From Brugia malayi (Eukaryota; Nematoda; Chromadorea; Rhabditida; Onchocercidae), in assembly GCF_000002995.4 (NCBI RefSeq), contig NW_025062478.1:11404001-11468000 (forward strand): DNA of 64,000 nt, given 5' to 3'. The translations under genes were made by a program, and so were the position numbers. This document shows, piece by piece, positions 21,501 through 32,880 of this stretch. Within the stretch, counting starts at the first letter, position 1. Each line of letters opens with the position of its first letter. The notes under the pieces were generated by a model that saw nothing but the letters and a program-made list of their open reading frames with translations, was not told the DNA's origin and did not search any database.

Positions 21501-24500
21501 TTTGTTTGTTTTTTTTTTTAATAGTTTATAATTAAGTTTGGCAAAATTTGTTAAATTATTTAAAATTATTTATTTGTTTACATTTGTGATTATTCTTGTC
21601 ATTTTAGACGAAAAAAGACCTTGAATTAATATCATTAATTAATTAATTAAGTTAATTAACTGTTTAAAGATTGGCTATTTCTTTAGAATTATTCAATTTA
21701 TATTATATTAAGGAAAAAATAAATAAAATAGAATAAATTATTATGTATACCTCGACATTTACATACTGGACAACCATTATTATTACTTTCAAAACCATAT
21801 AAGCAATGTTTGTAACATTGATGAAGCGGTGGACATTTGGCGCATTTGCATACAGGACAACTTTTAGCGTCGCGCAAATAGCCATGAGCACAAATTCTGT
21901 AAGCATAAATTACTAAAGCATAATAAATTTTTTAAATGCAAATTTTTGATTCAAATAATAATGATAAGAGAAAAGAAAATTGAATAAATTTTTTTTTAAT
22001 TATAAACAAATAAATTAATACTCGTATGAAAGAGTAAAATTTTCAAATTTTTTGATAAATTTCAAAAAAAAAAATAACATTCTCTTTTTTTTTTTTTTAA
22101 ACAAAAAAAAAAAGTTTACACTAATATATTTTCATAATATGACGACCAAAAGGAAAAAAAAAAGATTTTTTTTTCCGAAATCTTTTTTCTACACATATTT
22201 TTTTAAAAAACGAATAATAATTAATTAATATTTATATTTTTATTTAAACGAAGGACTAAATATATAAATGAAAGAAAAATTTTTTTATCATAGAAAAAAT
22301 GGATTTTTTTATTAAATTTTAAAAATAATTTTAAACTAATAAAAAAATTTTAACAGTTTTAAAGAAGAAAACAATTGCAAATGTAATTAAGTGAAATGAT
22401 TATACTTATCACAGGTAACATCGCTAAGTTCTCGACAATTGCCACTGATAACATTTTGTACAGGTGCGCATTTGCACTGGAAACAACCATTTGAGTCGCG
22501 CAATAGGCCATTTTCACATCGTAATGGACAATGCTCTAATGATGGACAAATTGCTGGATTTACTATTATTGTTGGTTCTAAAAAAAAAAATTTTCAACAT
22601 TTTTTTTTCTTTTTTTTTTTCACTGCCAAAATTTTTACGATTTAAAATTTCAAAAAATAAAGCAGATAAAAATTTCTCAAAAAATCCGATGAACGTATAG
22701 AAATGAACAAAAATCAGAATTTTTTTTTTGTTTAAAAGATTTTTTCTCTTAAATTTACTAAAATCATAATTAAGTGGAAGAAAAAACTTTTCAAAATATT
22801 TAAGAAACAAAAAAAAAAAAAAAAATTTAATCAATTAACCATCACATATAGGACAACATTGGCCTGGAATTTTTCTTGGATTATCACATTCCACTTGACA
22901 CATATGTTTTTGACAATAATGTACACCATCTGGACCACAAGAGCAACTAAATCAAATTAATTGTAAACTAAATATTTTAAAAAAAAAAAAAAAAAAAACT
23001 TAACATGTAAAGATAATTTTGTTTTGTGAGAAAAAATAAGCAATTGAAATTTGAAAAATTTAATAAATAATTGAATTAAATTTCGTTTTTTTTTTTTATT
23101 TCACTAAAAATATAATTTAAGTCTTAAAAAAAAATTATTTGTTTTTTCTTCTAGAAAAAACAAATTTCATTTTTTTTTCGTTTCATATATTTTAAAATTA
23201 AAATTTTAAAAGTAAAAATTTTTTATGCAATAACAAACGTTGTACAATCATCTTTTTGCCATGTTTCATTTCGTTTATGCTTTTTACCATCAGTTTGACA
23301 GCCAAGACATACTGGGCAACATTCATTTTCCGGTATAGCTACCCAAGTACAATGTGCTAAATTAAATTAAAATAATTGTAAAATTAGGGTAATAAAATTT
23401 TTAGCATTCAAATTTACAATAAAAATTAATTGAGAAAAGAAAGAGGGAAGGATCATATATATATTTTGATTTTGAATGAACGAAAGAAAAAAAAAAGCTA
23501 AGAAATAAAAATATTCTAAATTTTAAACAAAAAGAAATTGAATTAGAATTTTAATTCAAAATTGAATGGTACAAAATTTTAAAATAATTGTTCAGGTTCA
23601 TATTTATTTACTGACTTATTCATTAGAAATTAATATGTTATTTTTTTATTTGTTTACTTAATTATTTTTATTTAATTTCATTCATTCACTTACTACTCAT
23701 AACAGATTCATGATTATGTTATCGAATTTTTTTTTTTTACTATTAAGCAATGTATTTCAGTTCGTTTGTTATACTGATAAGTGATAAGCAGTGATAAAGA
23801 CACTTGTACTTTGCTTTTCTATAGCATTTTGCAGTATAGATGATAACACACTACTCGTGTGCATATTTTTATAAAAAAAAAAACAATTCCATTAAAAAAC
23901 CATTGGAAAAACTACTCGTATAGAATATTTTAGAATTCTAAATTTAATCTAGATTTAAATTTAATTTGAAATTTCCATAATTTCGAGTATAAATTATTCC
24001 GATTATTTAAAAAAGAAGGAAGATAACAAAATTATCATACATATTTTAAATTTTTTTTAGACTAAAGAATAAAAATGTCTTAAAATAGAATGAAATTAGA
24101 ATAGAATTTAATTTAATTTTTTTATAAAATTTCAATTTACAATGCTAATTTTCAGTCTTCTTTTTTTTTTTTCAAAAAAAAACATTTTAATTTTATCAGT
24201 TTGAAGGGAACTGATTATTTGTCATTTTGTAAATTTAATAATTAATATGCAAATGATTGAATGTGAAATTTAAAAGTTTTAACTTTGAAATCTATTTTTA
24301 ATTTATTTTTTTTTTTAAAAAAAGGGAGAAGAACTGACATGGAGGACTTGCACAGGTCATTTTACTGCATAATGCGATACCACTTTTGCATTTGCATTGC
24401 TCACAACTACCTGTATGCCACCGTTCACCGTCATCGTAGATTTCACCATTATATGGACATCGTTTCCCATTTATGCTTATCATGTCATCGCCATTTTCAC

Positions 24501-27209
24501 AGGTAAATTGATCACAACATCGTCCAGGTGTTCCGTCACCTGTAAACTTTAACTAATCATAATTCTATTCTGTGAATAGGTAGATGTTATTGGTAACTCA
24601 AATATGATAAGATAAATGAAATGAGTGACTCAGATATGATAAGATAAATGAAATGAGTGACTCAGATATGATAAGATAAATGAAATGAGTGACTCAGATA
24701 TGATAAGATAAATGAAATGAGTGACTCAGATATGATAAGATGAATGAAATGAGTGACTCAGATATGATAAGATAAATGAAATGAGTGACTCAGATATGAT
24801 AAGATGAATGAAATGAGTGACTCAGATATGATAAGATGAATGAAATGAGTGACTCAGATATGATAAGATGAATGAAATGAGTGACTCAGATATGATAAGA
24901 TGAATGAAATGAGTGACTCAGATATGATAAGATGAATGAAATGAGTGACTCAGATATGATAAGATGAATGAAATGAGTGACTCAGATATGATAAGATGAA
25001 TGAAATGAGTGACTCAGATATGATAAGATGAATGAAATGAGTGACTCAGATATGATAAGATGAATGAAATGAGTGACTCAGATATGATAAGATGAATGAA
25101 ATGAGTGACTCAGATATGATAAGATGAATAAAATTAGTATCATAATTTTATTTTGTTTTTTTTTCCTTCGCAAAATAAAATATCAATCAATTTTTTTTTA
25201 AATATATACCATTTTATTTTGTTTTTTTTTTTTTTTTTTAAGCATATAACATTTTATTTTGTTTTTTTAAACACATACCATTTTATAATAAAAATTGTTG
25301 AAAAATAAAAAGTAAAAATAAATAGATAGCTAAAAAGTTTTCCTCATTCTAATTTCAATTCAATTATAATGAAGTAAATTTAATTAGTGCTCATTACACT
25401 CACTAATTATTGTACACTTTTAAGTATGACTGTAGTTTTTAATAACTAATTTACTTTTTTATTATCTCCGAGTAATACAATAATTACTTTTACGTGTAAA
25501 ATTTATTGCGGATTCACGTGAAAAAGACAACAGAATTATTCATTCTATTATTAAAATGAATATTTCAAGAGGAGCATTATTTTTTACGTTGTTATTATTT
25601 TCATTTTCTTAATGCAAATGATACCTTTTTGTAAAATCTTCACCTTTTGACCTTCGGGACATGATGCTGGCATGCAAATTGATGCACGACATCGACATCT
25701 GCAATATTTTGCTCTTTTTCTTTGGTTTAAAATTTTAATTTCAAAGTTTGTTTTGATTAAAATAATTTGAAAAAATTTTTTAGTAAAATTTTTGTCTCAC
25801 TATTTTATTCTATTTTGTTTAAAATTTTTATTTTATTTATAAAATTTATTTATTCAAATGTCAAATTAAGAAAATATCAAACATTAATCAATAATAATTT
25901 AAACAACAATTAATGATGATACTATTTGCTCGTAAAATTTTTTGCTATATCAGAATTTTTCTTTCACCTTTTTTTTTTTTTGAAAATTATTTAATTTAAT
26001 TTAATTAACTTTCATTTTGTTATATATTACATTTTATTCCTCTTAACATTATTTTTCTTACTATATTATATCATTTTATTGAATTCTTCATTAAATTACT
26101 TATATAACATTAAATTACTTACATAGCTAATTACTCCTATAACTTATAAATTTAGTTATTAATAAACAAAAAAAGAGGAAAATAACTTTACTCAGGATTA
26201 ATTGGACAACAAGTTCCAGCTGGTACATAACTAGCAGTTCGAATGCTATCATTAGGACATTCTTCTTCGTTGTAATCCAAAAAATGACGGTCACAATGTA
26301 CATTCTCGCATTGCAATTCTGTAAAATTAATTAAAAAAAAAATGAATTTAATTTTTTAAATGTTAAATTTTACAATTTTTAACTTATTATTTATTATTTA
26401 TTTTATTTGCTAATAATTTTAGCAAGTAATTAACTTAATTTTATTAAATTATTAAATAATATAAAATATGATAATTAACCTGGTTGCTTGCATTCAAAAA
26501 TATCACAACAATGACCTGGTTCATTGATACCTTTTTTTACAAGAACACGTTCAAGACCACTTTCACATACTGGTACCAATGGATAACATTTCTAAAATGC
26601 TGATATTGATAATTCTTTTTAAAAATAAAATAAAATTTAAATTTTTCAAAAATTTGCAAGTTAAAAAAAAAAAATTATAATCCATGGTTTTTAAATTTAT
26701 ACCTACTAAATTTATTAAGATACATAACAATGAATACGAATCCATTTTTTTTATTTTTTATTGAAATAATAATATAAAATTAAATAACAAATGATTTTAC
26801 CTTCTTTTTTCTTTTCCTTTTTTTTTTTTTTTTTTTCAACGATATTTCTCAAATAATTTATTTTAATATCAAAAAGAACATACGTTAGAAACTCTTACTT
26901 CCATACAACTTTACTTATTAAATTATTTTATCAACTAATATCGAATTTATTTATTCGTTTTTTTTTTTTAAAAAAATACAAACAATTTGTTTTTTTTTTT
27001 TTTTTTTTGCATTTTTTAATTAATTTTATTTATTAAAAAAAAAAAAGAAACAAATATATAACTAACCTGTATATCACAATGACATTCTCCAGGTGGTGCA
27101 CAACATTCTCCAGGTGGCGGTGGCGGTATTACTAATCGAGAATCTTCCGGGCATTTATGCAAATAGACCATGTCACATTTCGCTTTCAAGCAATTCTCCG
27201 GCCACATTT
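17027..27209 (-). CDS. crm-1: CRIM1/CRM-1 orthologue, transmembrane VWC protein (5' exons missing)
   Basis: Eighteen exons splice in frame into about 887 residues. Coordinates in transcript order: 27067-27209, 26480-26591, 26192-26318, 25625-25698, 24348-24539, 23239-23356, 22840-22946, 22406-22577, 21751-21896, 21237-21397, 20862-20934, 20327-20555, 19863-20003, 19522-19640, 19100-19288, 18355-18560, 17806-17960, 17027-17225. Domain order equals vertebrate CRIM1: N-terminal cysteine repeats (KCPEDSRLVI, PPGECC), two VWC domains, antistasin-like repeats, four more VWC domains, a membrane helix and a cytoplasmic tail. CRIM1 proteins bind BMPs through VWC domains and modulate their processing and delivery at the cell surface; the nematode homologue acts in BMP-like signalling. 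The first visible exon needs a preceding phase-1 exon, so the signal peptide and IGFBP-like part lie upstream. Antistasin repeats number three here, against four in vertebrates. Confidence 0.9.
19100..21397 (-). other. crm-1: crm-1 exons 10-15: VWC domains 3-6
   Basis: VWC3 is split over 21237-21397, 20862-20934 and the start of 20327-20555. It is a divergent copy: its end reads DACCASC where the others read CCPxC. VWC4 covers 20327-20555 into 19863-20003 (FVDGETWQLAPCTSCTC to NQCCPKC). VWC5 covers 19863-20003 and 19522-19640 (SSWRTDECTSCKC to GRCCPVC). VWC6 lies in one exon, 19100-19288 (NEEWRDGPCRNCTC to GYCCPIC). Confidence 0.85.
19697..19800. repeat. three-copy AT-rich repeat in a crm-1 intron
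   Basis: CTAATTTTTAGCTTAT followed by a T run and AG recurs three times with a period of about 30-35 bases, between the exons at 19522-19640 and 19863-20003. On the transcript strand it gives repeated TAAGCTAAAAATTAG. Confidence 0.6.
21751..22577 (-). other. crm-1: crm-1 exons 8-9: three antistasin-like repeats
   Basis: Exons 22406-22577 and 21751-21896 encode three six-cysteine units ending GCFQCKC, SCPVCKC and GCPVCKC. The linker before them reads EPTIIV, close to the vertebrate EEPTIITV. The third unit (AKCPPLHQCYKHC) directly adjoins the second. Vertebrate CRIM1 has four such units. Confidence 0.8.
22840..24539 (-). other. crm-1: crm-1 exons 5-7: VWC domains 1 and 2
   Basis: Exons 24348-24539, 23239-23356 and 22840-22946. 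VWC1 runs from RCPYNGEIYDDGERW to NECCPVC, and VWC2 from a short CQTDGKKHKRNETW start to GQCCPIC. Each VWC is split by an intron. The donor of the first exon must be GCAA/GTCCTC to keep the frame. A nearby TGTCA/GTTCTT gives the wrong phase. The donor of the second is AC/GTTTGT. Confidence 0.8.
24540..27209 (-). other. crm-1: crm-1 exons 1-4 seen: N-terminal CRIM1 cysteine repeats
   Basis: Exons 27067-27209, 26480-26591, 26192-26318 and 25625-25698 encode two paired repeats of the CRIM1 type: a C-x4-C...CPEDS...PPGECC...C-x-C half, then a CxxxxxC...GxCCDxFEC half. The second pair begins LQCENVHCD and ends in the next exon with GDGTPGRCCDQFTC, nearly the vertebrate wording GDGTPGKCCDVFEC. Junction phases are 0, 1, 2 and 1. 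This block is C-terminal to the IGFBP domain in CRIM1. Confidence 0.85.
24592..25132. repeat. 32-bp minisatellite, 17 units, each with TGATAAG and nearly all with TGACTCA
   Basis: The unit is 32 bases: GAGTGACTCAGATATGATAA plus GATGAATGAAAT. TGATAAG recurs every 32 bases from 24605 to 25117 (17 copies). TGACTCA recurs from 24626 to 25106 (16 copies). Copies near the low-coordinate end read GATAAATGAA and the others GATGAATGAA, with one interleaved switch. The array sits in the crm-1 intron between the exons at 25625-25698 and 24348-24539, about 50 bases from the acceptor. Confidence 0.95.
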
Positions 27210-28370
27210 CTAAAATGAAAAAGAAATTTCAATTTAAACTTCTCATAAATAAATTATTATTAAATTAGGAGAGAACATTTATTAACGAAAATTGTAAAAT
27301 ATTCATACTGTGTAGCGAATTCAAATGATATTTGTACGTATATTATACTAGTAAAATTGAAATTCGAAAAAATACAAAGTGAGAAAAAAGCAGTTTGCTA
27401 GAAATTCAATTGAATAGTAATAAAAGATAAATTAAAAAATGCATGGATATGATAATAAATAAGTAAATCAGTAAATAAGTATTTCGATTCTTACTAAGTA
27501 ATAAAAAAAAGCAGTCATCGAACAACTAAAATTAATTGTATTTTTCAGTTCTATTTTTCTAAATGAGAAATTAAGTGTTAATTTTTAACTTTTAATCAAA
27601 TTATATAAATTAAAAGATAATAAACTAAATTTAAAGCCTACCAATTTAAAATCGATAAGTCTTTTTGTTTTTTGAAGTACTAAAAAAAAAGTTATGCAAG
27701 AAAAATTGTATTATAGAAAAGTTTTGAAAGGTTATTTCAATAAAGGTATAACAATATATTGGAGGTGATTCATCATGAATAGATGAACGGATCTTTTTCA
27801 AAATTTTTTTTTTGAAAAATTGTTTGGAAAAAGAGTTCCAGTTTGATGAGAAGTAAAAGAGGGCAAGAATGATTCAAAATTTTATGTGTTTATTTTATTT
27901 TTTATTATTTTTATTTTCAAAATTCAACAAGTTATATTTCTTTGAAATCTGTCGTTTTTATTCGTCTCTTTTCACCCCATTAAATGATAATAATAAATTT
28001 TTAAATCTTTTCGATGATCAAAATAATCATTTTTTAAGTTTAATTAGAAAAGAAAAAAAAATGCAGTCATTTCCTTTCGTTTCCTTTTATTTAAAATTTT
28101 TGTTATAATTATAACCAAAAAAAATTATAAATTAGAATAAATTTACGAAATGAACAAATATTTTTTTAATGTTAGAATTGAGAGAAAAATTTTTATTTGA
28201 AATTAAAATTAATAATCAAAATTGCATATGCATTGAAATTATAAACCTATGGAAGGAAAAAATAAAAATTGTAAATTTTATATGACAGAAAAAATGAATT
28301 AAAATAAATTTACAATTTTACAAATGAAAATTAAGTCGATAGTATTTTATCTAACATGATAAGGATGTAA

Positions 28371-28402
28371 CAGAGAGAGAGAGGGAGAGAGGAAAAGAAG
28401 AA
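28371..28402. repeat. GA-rich purine run
   Basis: An interrupted (GA)n run (CAGAGAGAGAGGGAGAGAGG) continues into an A/G-only tract to about 28420. Confidence 0.7.
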
Positions 28403-28515
28403 AAGAGAAAGTAAAAGGAAAAAGTATAAACTATTTGCAATGAATATTTATTTAAAAATAGTTGGTATCAAAATTGCTATCATCGAATCGAATAACTCAA
28501 AGCAATAAAAAGCGG

Positions 28516-28579
28516 ACACATGCACGCATACATATACGTGCACACGTGTCACGTAAACACGTACGCGTATACACGCATG
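28516..28579. other. alternating purine-pyrimidine, CpG-rich segment
   Basis: Strict purine-pyrimidine alternation runs from 28516 to 28549 and again from 28557 to 28579, with several ACGT, CACGTG, GTGCAC and ACGCGT motifs. It stands out from surrounding DNA that is almost devoid of CpG. Such sequences favour left-handed Z-DNA. Confidence 0.7.
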
Positions 28580-29599
28580 AACGCTGACATGCATACACAT
28601 TCATTCACATACATATTTTATTAAAATTCCAATTTTTTTGTGCTAACTTTTAAGTATTTATAAATAGTACTAACGATTAATGAAGATTATATGAAAGGGA
28701 AATATTATAAAATAAGAAAATGATAGTGATAAAAGGTAATGATAATAATTATGGTAATAATAACAATTAAAAAATTATATTATTATATTTAATGAAAGAA
28801 AAAAGTGAATTTTTCTTTCTTAAAATGAAAATTTAAAAATCACTTTGCTTTGCTTAAGATGAAAAATGAAAATGAAAAGGTGACATCATGACATTACTTA
28901 GCAGCTTAATACGATAAGCACATACAATCAACGTTGTTTACATTTCAATAAAGAATTTCCTATCTTTTCTTTCATTCAAACAAATTATTAGCTATAAAAA
29001 TCTTAATTTAATATCGAAATAATCTTAATTAATTAATCAATTGATATTATAATTCGACCATGAAATGTTTTAAATTCTTTTATATGATTATTACTAAATA
29101 AATCAAACGATATTGCTTTGTTTTTTTTTTTTTTTTTTTTTATAATGCAACGCTTAAAATTCATTTTATAATTATTTGAAAGAAAATCTTTCGATGTAAT
29201 TATAAATTTTTCTTTTTGTAATTATATTATTAGAAAAAAGAGTTACCTGAAAAAATCTATAACTTTCCAAGTGGATTTAGTTTTAAATTACGGATTTTTC
29301 TTTTTCTTTTTTTTTTTTTTTGATAACGCCAGTTTAAAAAATTTGAAAAAATCATATAGATATTTAACGATTGATTAAATTATAACAATACATATTACAA
29401 TACATATTCATATTAGTAATTGAATTCATATTAATTTTCATACAAGTTTTCATAGAAGTAAGAAATATACTTGGTACATAATTTCTGTAATCAAAATTTT
29501 TTAATTTTCAAGTACTATTTCGTTCTGATATCATGCTTTTAAATATATTCACTTTATAAACTTTCAAGAAATAAGCCATAATCAAATTTCTTTATCATT

Positions 29600-31168
29600 C
29601 ACCATCATCATCATTCCAACATCACTATATATTGATTGATATTATTGTTATCATCCTCATCTACTACTATTGTCATCACCATGCATTGATATCATCATCA
29701 TTCCCATCTACTACTATTATCATCACCATTCAACATTATCATCTATTGATATCATCATTATCATCCCCATCTACTACTATTATCATCACCATTCAACATT
29801 ATCATCTATTGATATCATCATTATCATCCCCATCTACTACTATTATCATCACCATTCAACATTATCATCTATTGATATCATCATTATCATCCCCATCTAC
29901 TACTATTATCATCACCATTCAACATTATCATCTATTGATATCATCATTATCATCCCCATCTACTATTTTTATCATCATTCCAACATCACCATCTATTGAT
30001 ATCATCATCATCATCCCCATCTACTATTTTTATCATCATTCCAACATCACCATCTATTGATATCATCATCATCATCCCCATCTACTACTATTATCATCAC
30101 CATTCAACATTATCATCTATTGATATCATCATTATCATCCCCATCTACTACTATTATCATCACCATTCAACATTATCATCTATTGATATCATCATCATCC
30201 CCATCTACTACTATTATCATCACCATTCAACATTATCATCTATTGATATCATCATCATCCCCATCTACTATTTTATCATCATTCCAACATCACCATCTAT
30301 TGATATCATCATCATCATCCCCATCTACTACTATTATCATCACCATTCAACATTATCATCTATTGATATCATCATTATCATCCCCATCTACTATTTTTAT
30401 CATCATTCCAACATCACCATCTATTGATATCATCATCATCATCCCCATCTACTACTATTATCATCACCATTCAACATTATCATCTATTGATATCATCATT
30501 ATCATCCCCATCTACTACTATTATCATCACCATTCAACATTATCATCTATTGATATCATCATTATCATCCCCATCTACTACTATTATCATCACCATTCAA
30601 CATTATCATCTATTGATATCATCATCATCCCCATCTACTACTATTATCATCACCATTCAACATTATCATCTATTGATATCATCATTATCATCCCCATCTA
30701 CTATTTTTATCATCATTCCAACATCACCATCTATTGATATCATCATCATCATCCCCATCTACTACTATTATCATCACCATTCAACATTATCATCTATTGA
30801 TATCATCATTATCATCCCCATCTACTACTATTATCATCACCATTCAACATTATCATCTATTGATATCATCATTATCATCCCCATCTACTACTATTATCAT
30901 CACCATTCAACATTATCATCTATTGATATCATCATTATCATCCCCATCTACTACTATTATCATCACCATTCAACATTATCATCTATTGATATCATCATCA
31001 TCATCCCCATCTACTACTATTATCATCATCATTCAACATTATCATCTATTGATATCATCATTATCATCCCCATCTACTATTTTTATCATCATTCCAACAT
31101 CACCATCTATTGATATCATCATCATCATCATCCTCATCATCCTCATCTACTATTGTCATCATCATGCA
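29600..31168. repeat. composite 63/61/60-bp tandem array, about 25 units
   Basis: The main unit is 63 bases, starting TATTGATATCATCATTATCA and ending CAACATTATCATC. A 61-base variant carries TACTATTTTTATCATCATTC and ends CCAACATCACCATC. A 60-base variant lacks one ATC. The variants are interspersed in runs rather than at random. Since 63 and 60 are multiples of three, several plus frames stay open for up to 229 codons (Ile/Ser/His/Tyr-rich). These are repeat artefacts, not genes. Minus-strand units contain TGATAA several times each. Confidence 0.95.
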
Positions 31169-32619
31169 TCAATTTAATTCACACAAAATGATCGATTAAT
31201 AAACTAATATATTACGTCATCCAGGTAATACAAAAACAACACCGTCAGATTAGAAAGACAGGCGGACAAACCTAAATGAACCAATTATCAAAATTGATTG
31301 GTGAAAACAAATAAGCATATCAGTCATTGTTAAAATATTCACTTTCGGAAAAGGTCATTGATACCAGCTGTCCAATCAATTTATCTCAATTGACAATCAA
31401 ATTAAATTACTTCTAATTACTTCCAACACCTACATCAATTAATTTTAATTAATCATTTTTGAAAATATTTGCTACAGTTATGTAAAACTTTTAAAACCTC
31501 TTATAAAGTTTATGAGTTCTTTTTTTTTTTTATAAGATATTGCGAAAATTATTAACATATTAACTTATTATATATATTTTTATAATTCTTTTAGTTTTTA
31601 CCGTTATGTTAGTAAATATTTTAAATATTAAATTCTGATCAATTTCTCAAGTATTTGATTGATGGAATCCTAATTAATTCCTTGAATATTTGATTAGCAA
31701 TTATTTCACACCATTTTTTTTTTTTTTCAAAAAGATTTATATTCTAAAATTAAATCAAAATTCAGCCTTGATAAAAAAACACTGCTTAGAATTAATAATC
31801 AAATATTTTTTCAATCATTATTGAGATATGATATGAAAGTTCAAAAACTTTAACTAGACTTTAAATTACTTAAGGTAGGCGTCTTACCATTTCATCGTAT
31901 AAAAGTGTTTTTTTTTTTTTTTTTTGTTAAATTCAAATAATTATTGAAATATAAGATTAATTGAACATTGTCCTCGGGCGATTAGATTATAATCTAAATT
32001 TGAAACTTTGGAAAATATATTCTGCTTGCGATCTCAGATGCATTCAATCTTGCATCGTTGCGAGATATTATATATTAATTTAATCAGTAGAGAAGCACAA
32101 TTAGCATACAAATAAATAGATAAATTAATGAATATAAATGATTTAGGGAAAAAAATTTTGGGAAAAAAACATCCATTTTAATAGTTTTTAAAATAATAAT
32201 TTAATTCTTTATTATTTCAAAAAAAAAAAAGGACAAAGTTTGTAAATTCTATACCTCAGATTAAAGTAATAATTATAATCAGATCAATGTACCATATCTT
32301 ATGTAAATTAAATTTAAAATTGGATATAAATACCAATATGACGATATAATGTTGCAATTATACTATTCGGATGAATAATTTTTATAGTTTCATTTATTTC
32401 ATTCTAAAATATAAATTAAAAAAAAAAAAAAAAAAAACTATTTGATAAAATTTTAAATATTAAAACATTTTTCATTATTGTGAAAAATTCTCTTGTTTCA
32501 TTGTAGAAGACAAAACAAAAGAAACAATTAAATAATGACATTGATAATGTCACATTATTTCATCTCTACAAAAAAAGAAAAAGTAGGGAAGAAGAGAAAT
32601 TACATTTTATTACAATTGT

Positions 32620-32880
32620 TATTATTATTTGGACATTACTATATTCCTAACATTATCATTATCTTTATTATTATTGTCACTATTATTATCATTATACAGA
32701 TTTTATTATTATCTCTAATATTATCATACATAGATACTACTGTTATCTCTAATATTATCATTATATAGATTTTACTATTATTGCTAATATTATCATTATA
32801 TTGATACTACTATTATTCCTAATATTATCATTATTATTATCGTTATATAGATTTTACTATTATTTCCAACATTGTCGTCA
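32620..32880. repeat. degenerate AT-rich tandem repeat
   Basis: Diverged units of about 50-60 bases built on CTAATATTATCATTATAT and AGATTTTACTATTATT. They resemble older, decayed relatives of the ATC-rich array upstream. Confidence 0.6.

Noticed and set aside
29632..31177. Overlapping plus ORFs of up to 229 codons rich in Ile, Ser, His and Tyr
   Set aside because: They exist because the tandem units of 63 and 60 bases lack stops in several frames; the same peptide repeats in every frame.
31200..32060. Possible IGFBP exon in the slightly GC-richer stretch
   Set aside because: Neither strand shows the required spacing of cysteines, and stops interrupt every frame.
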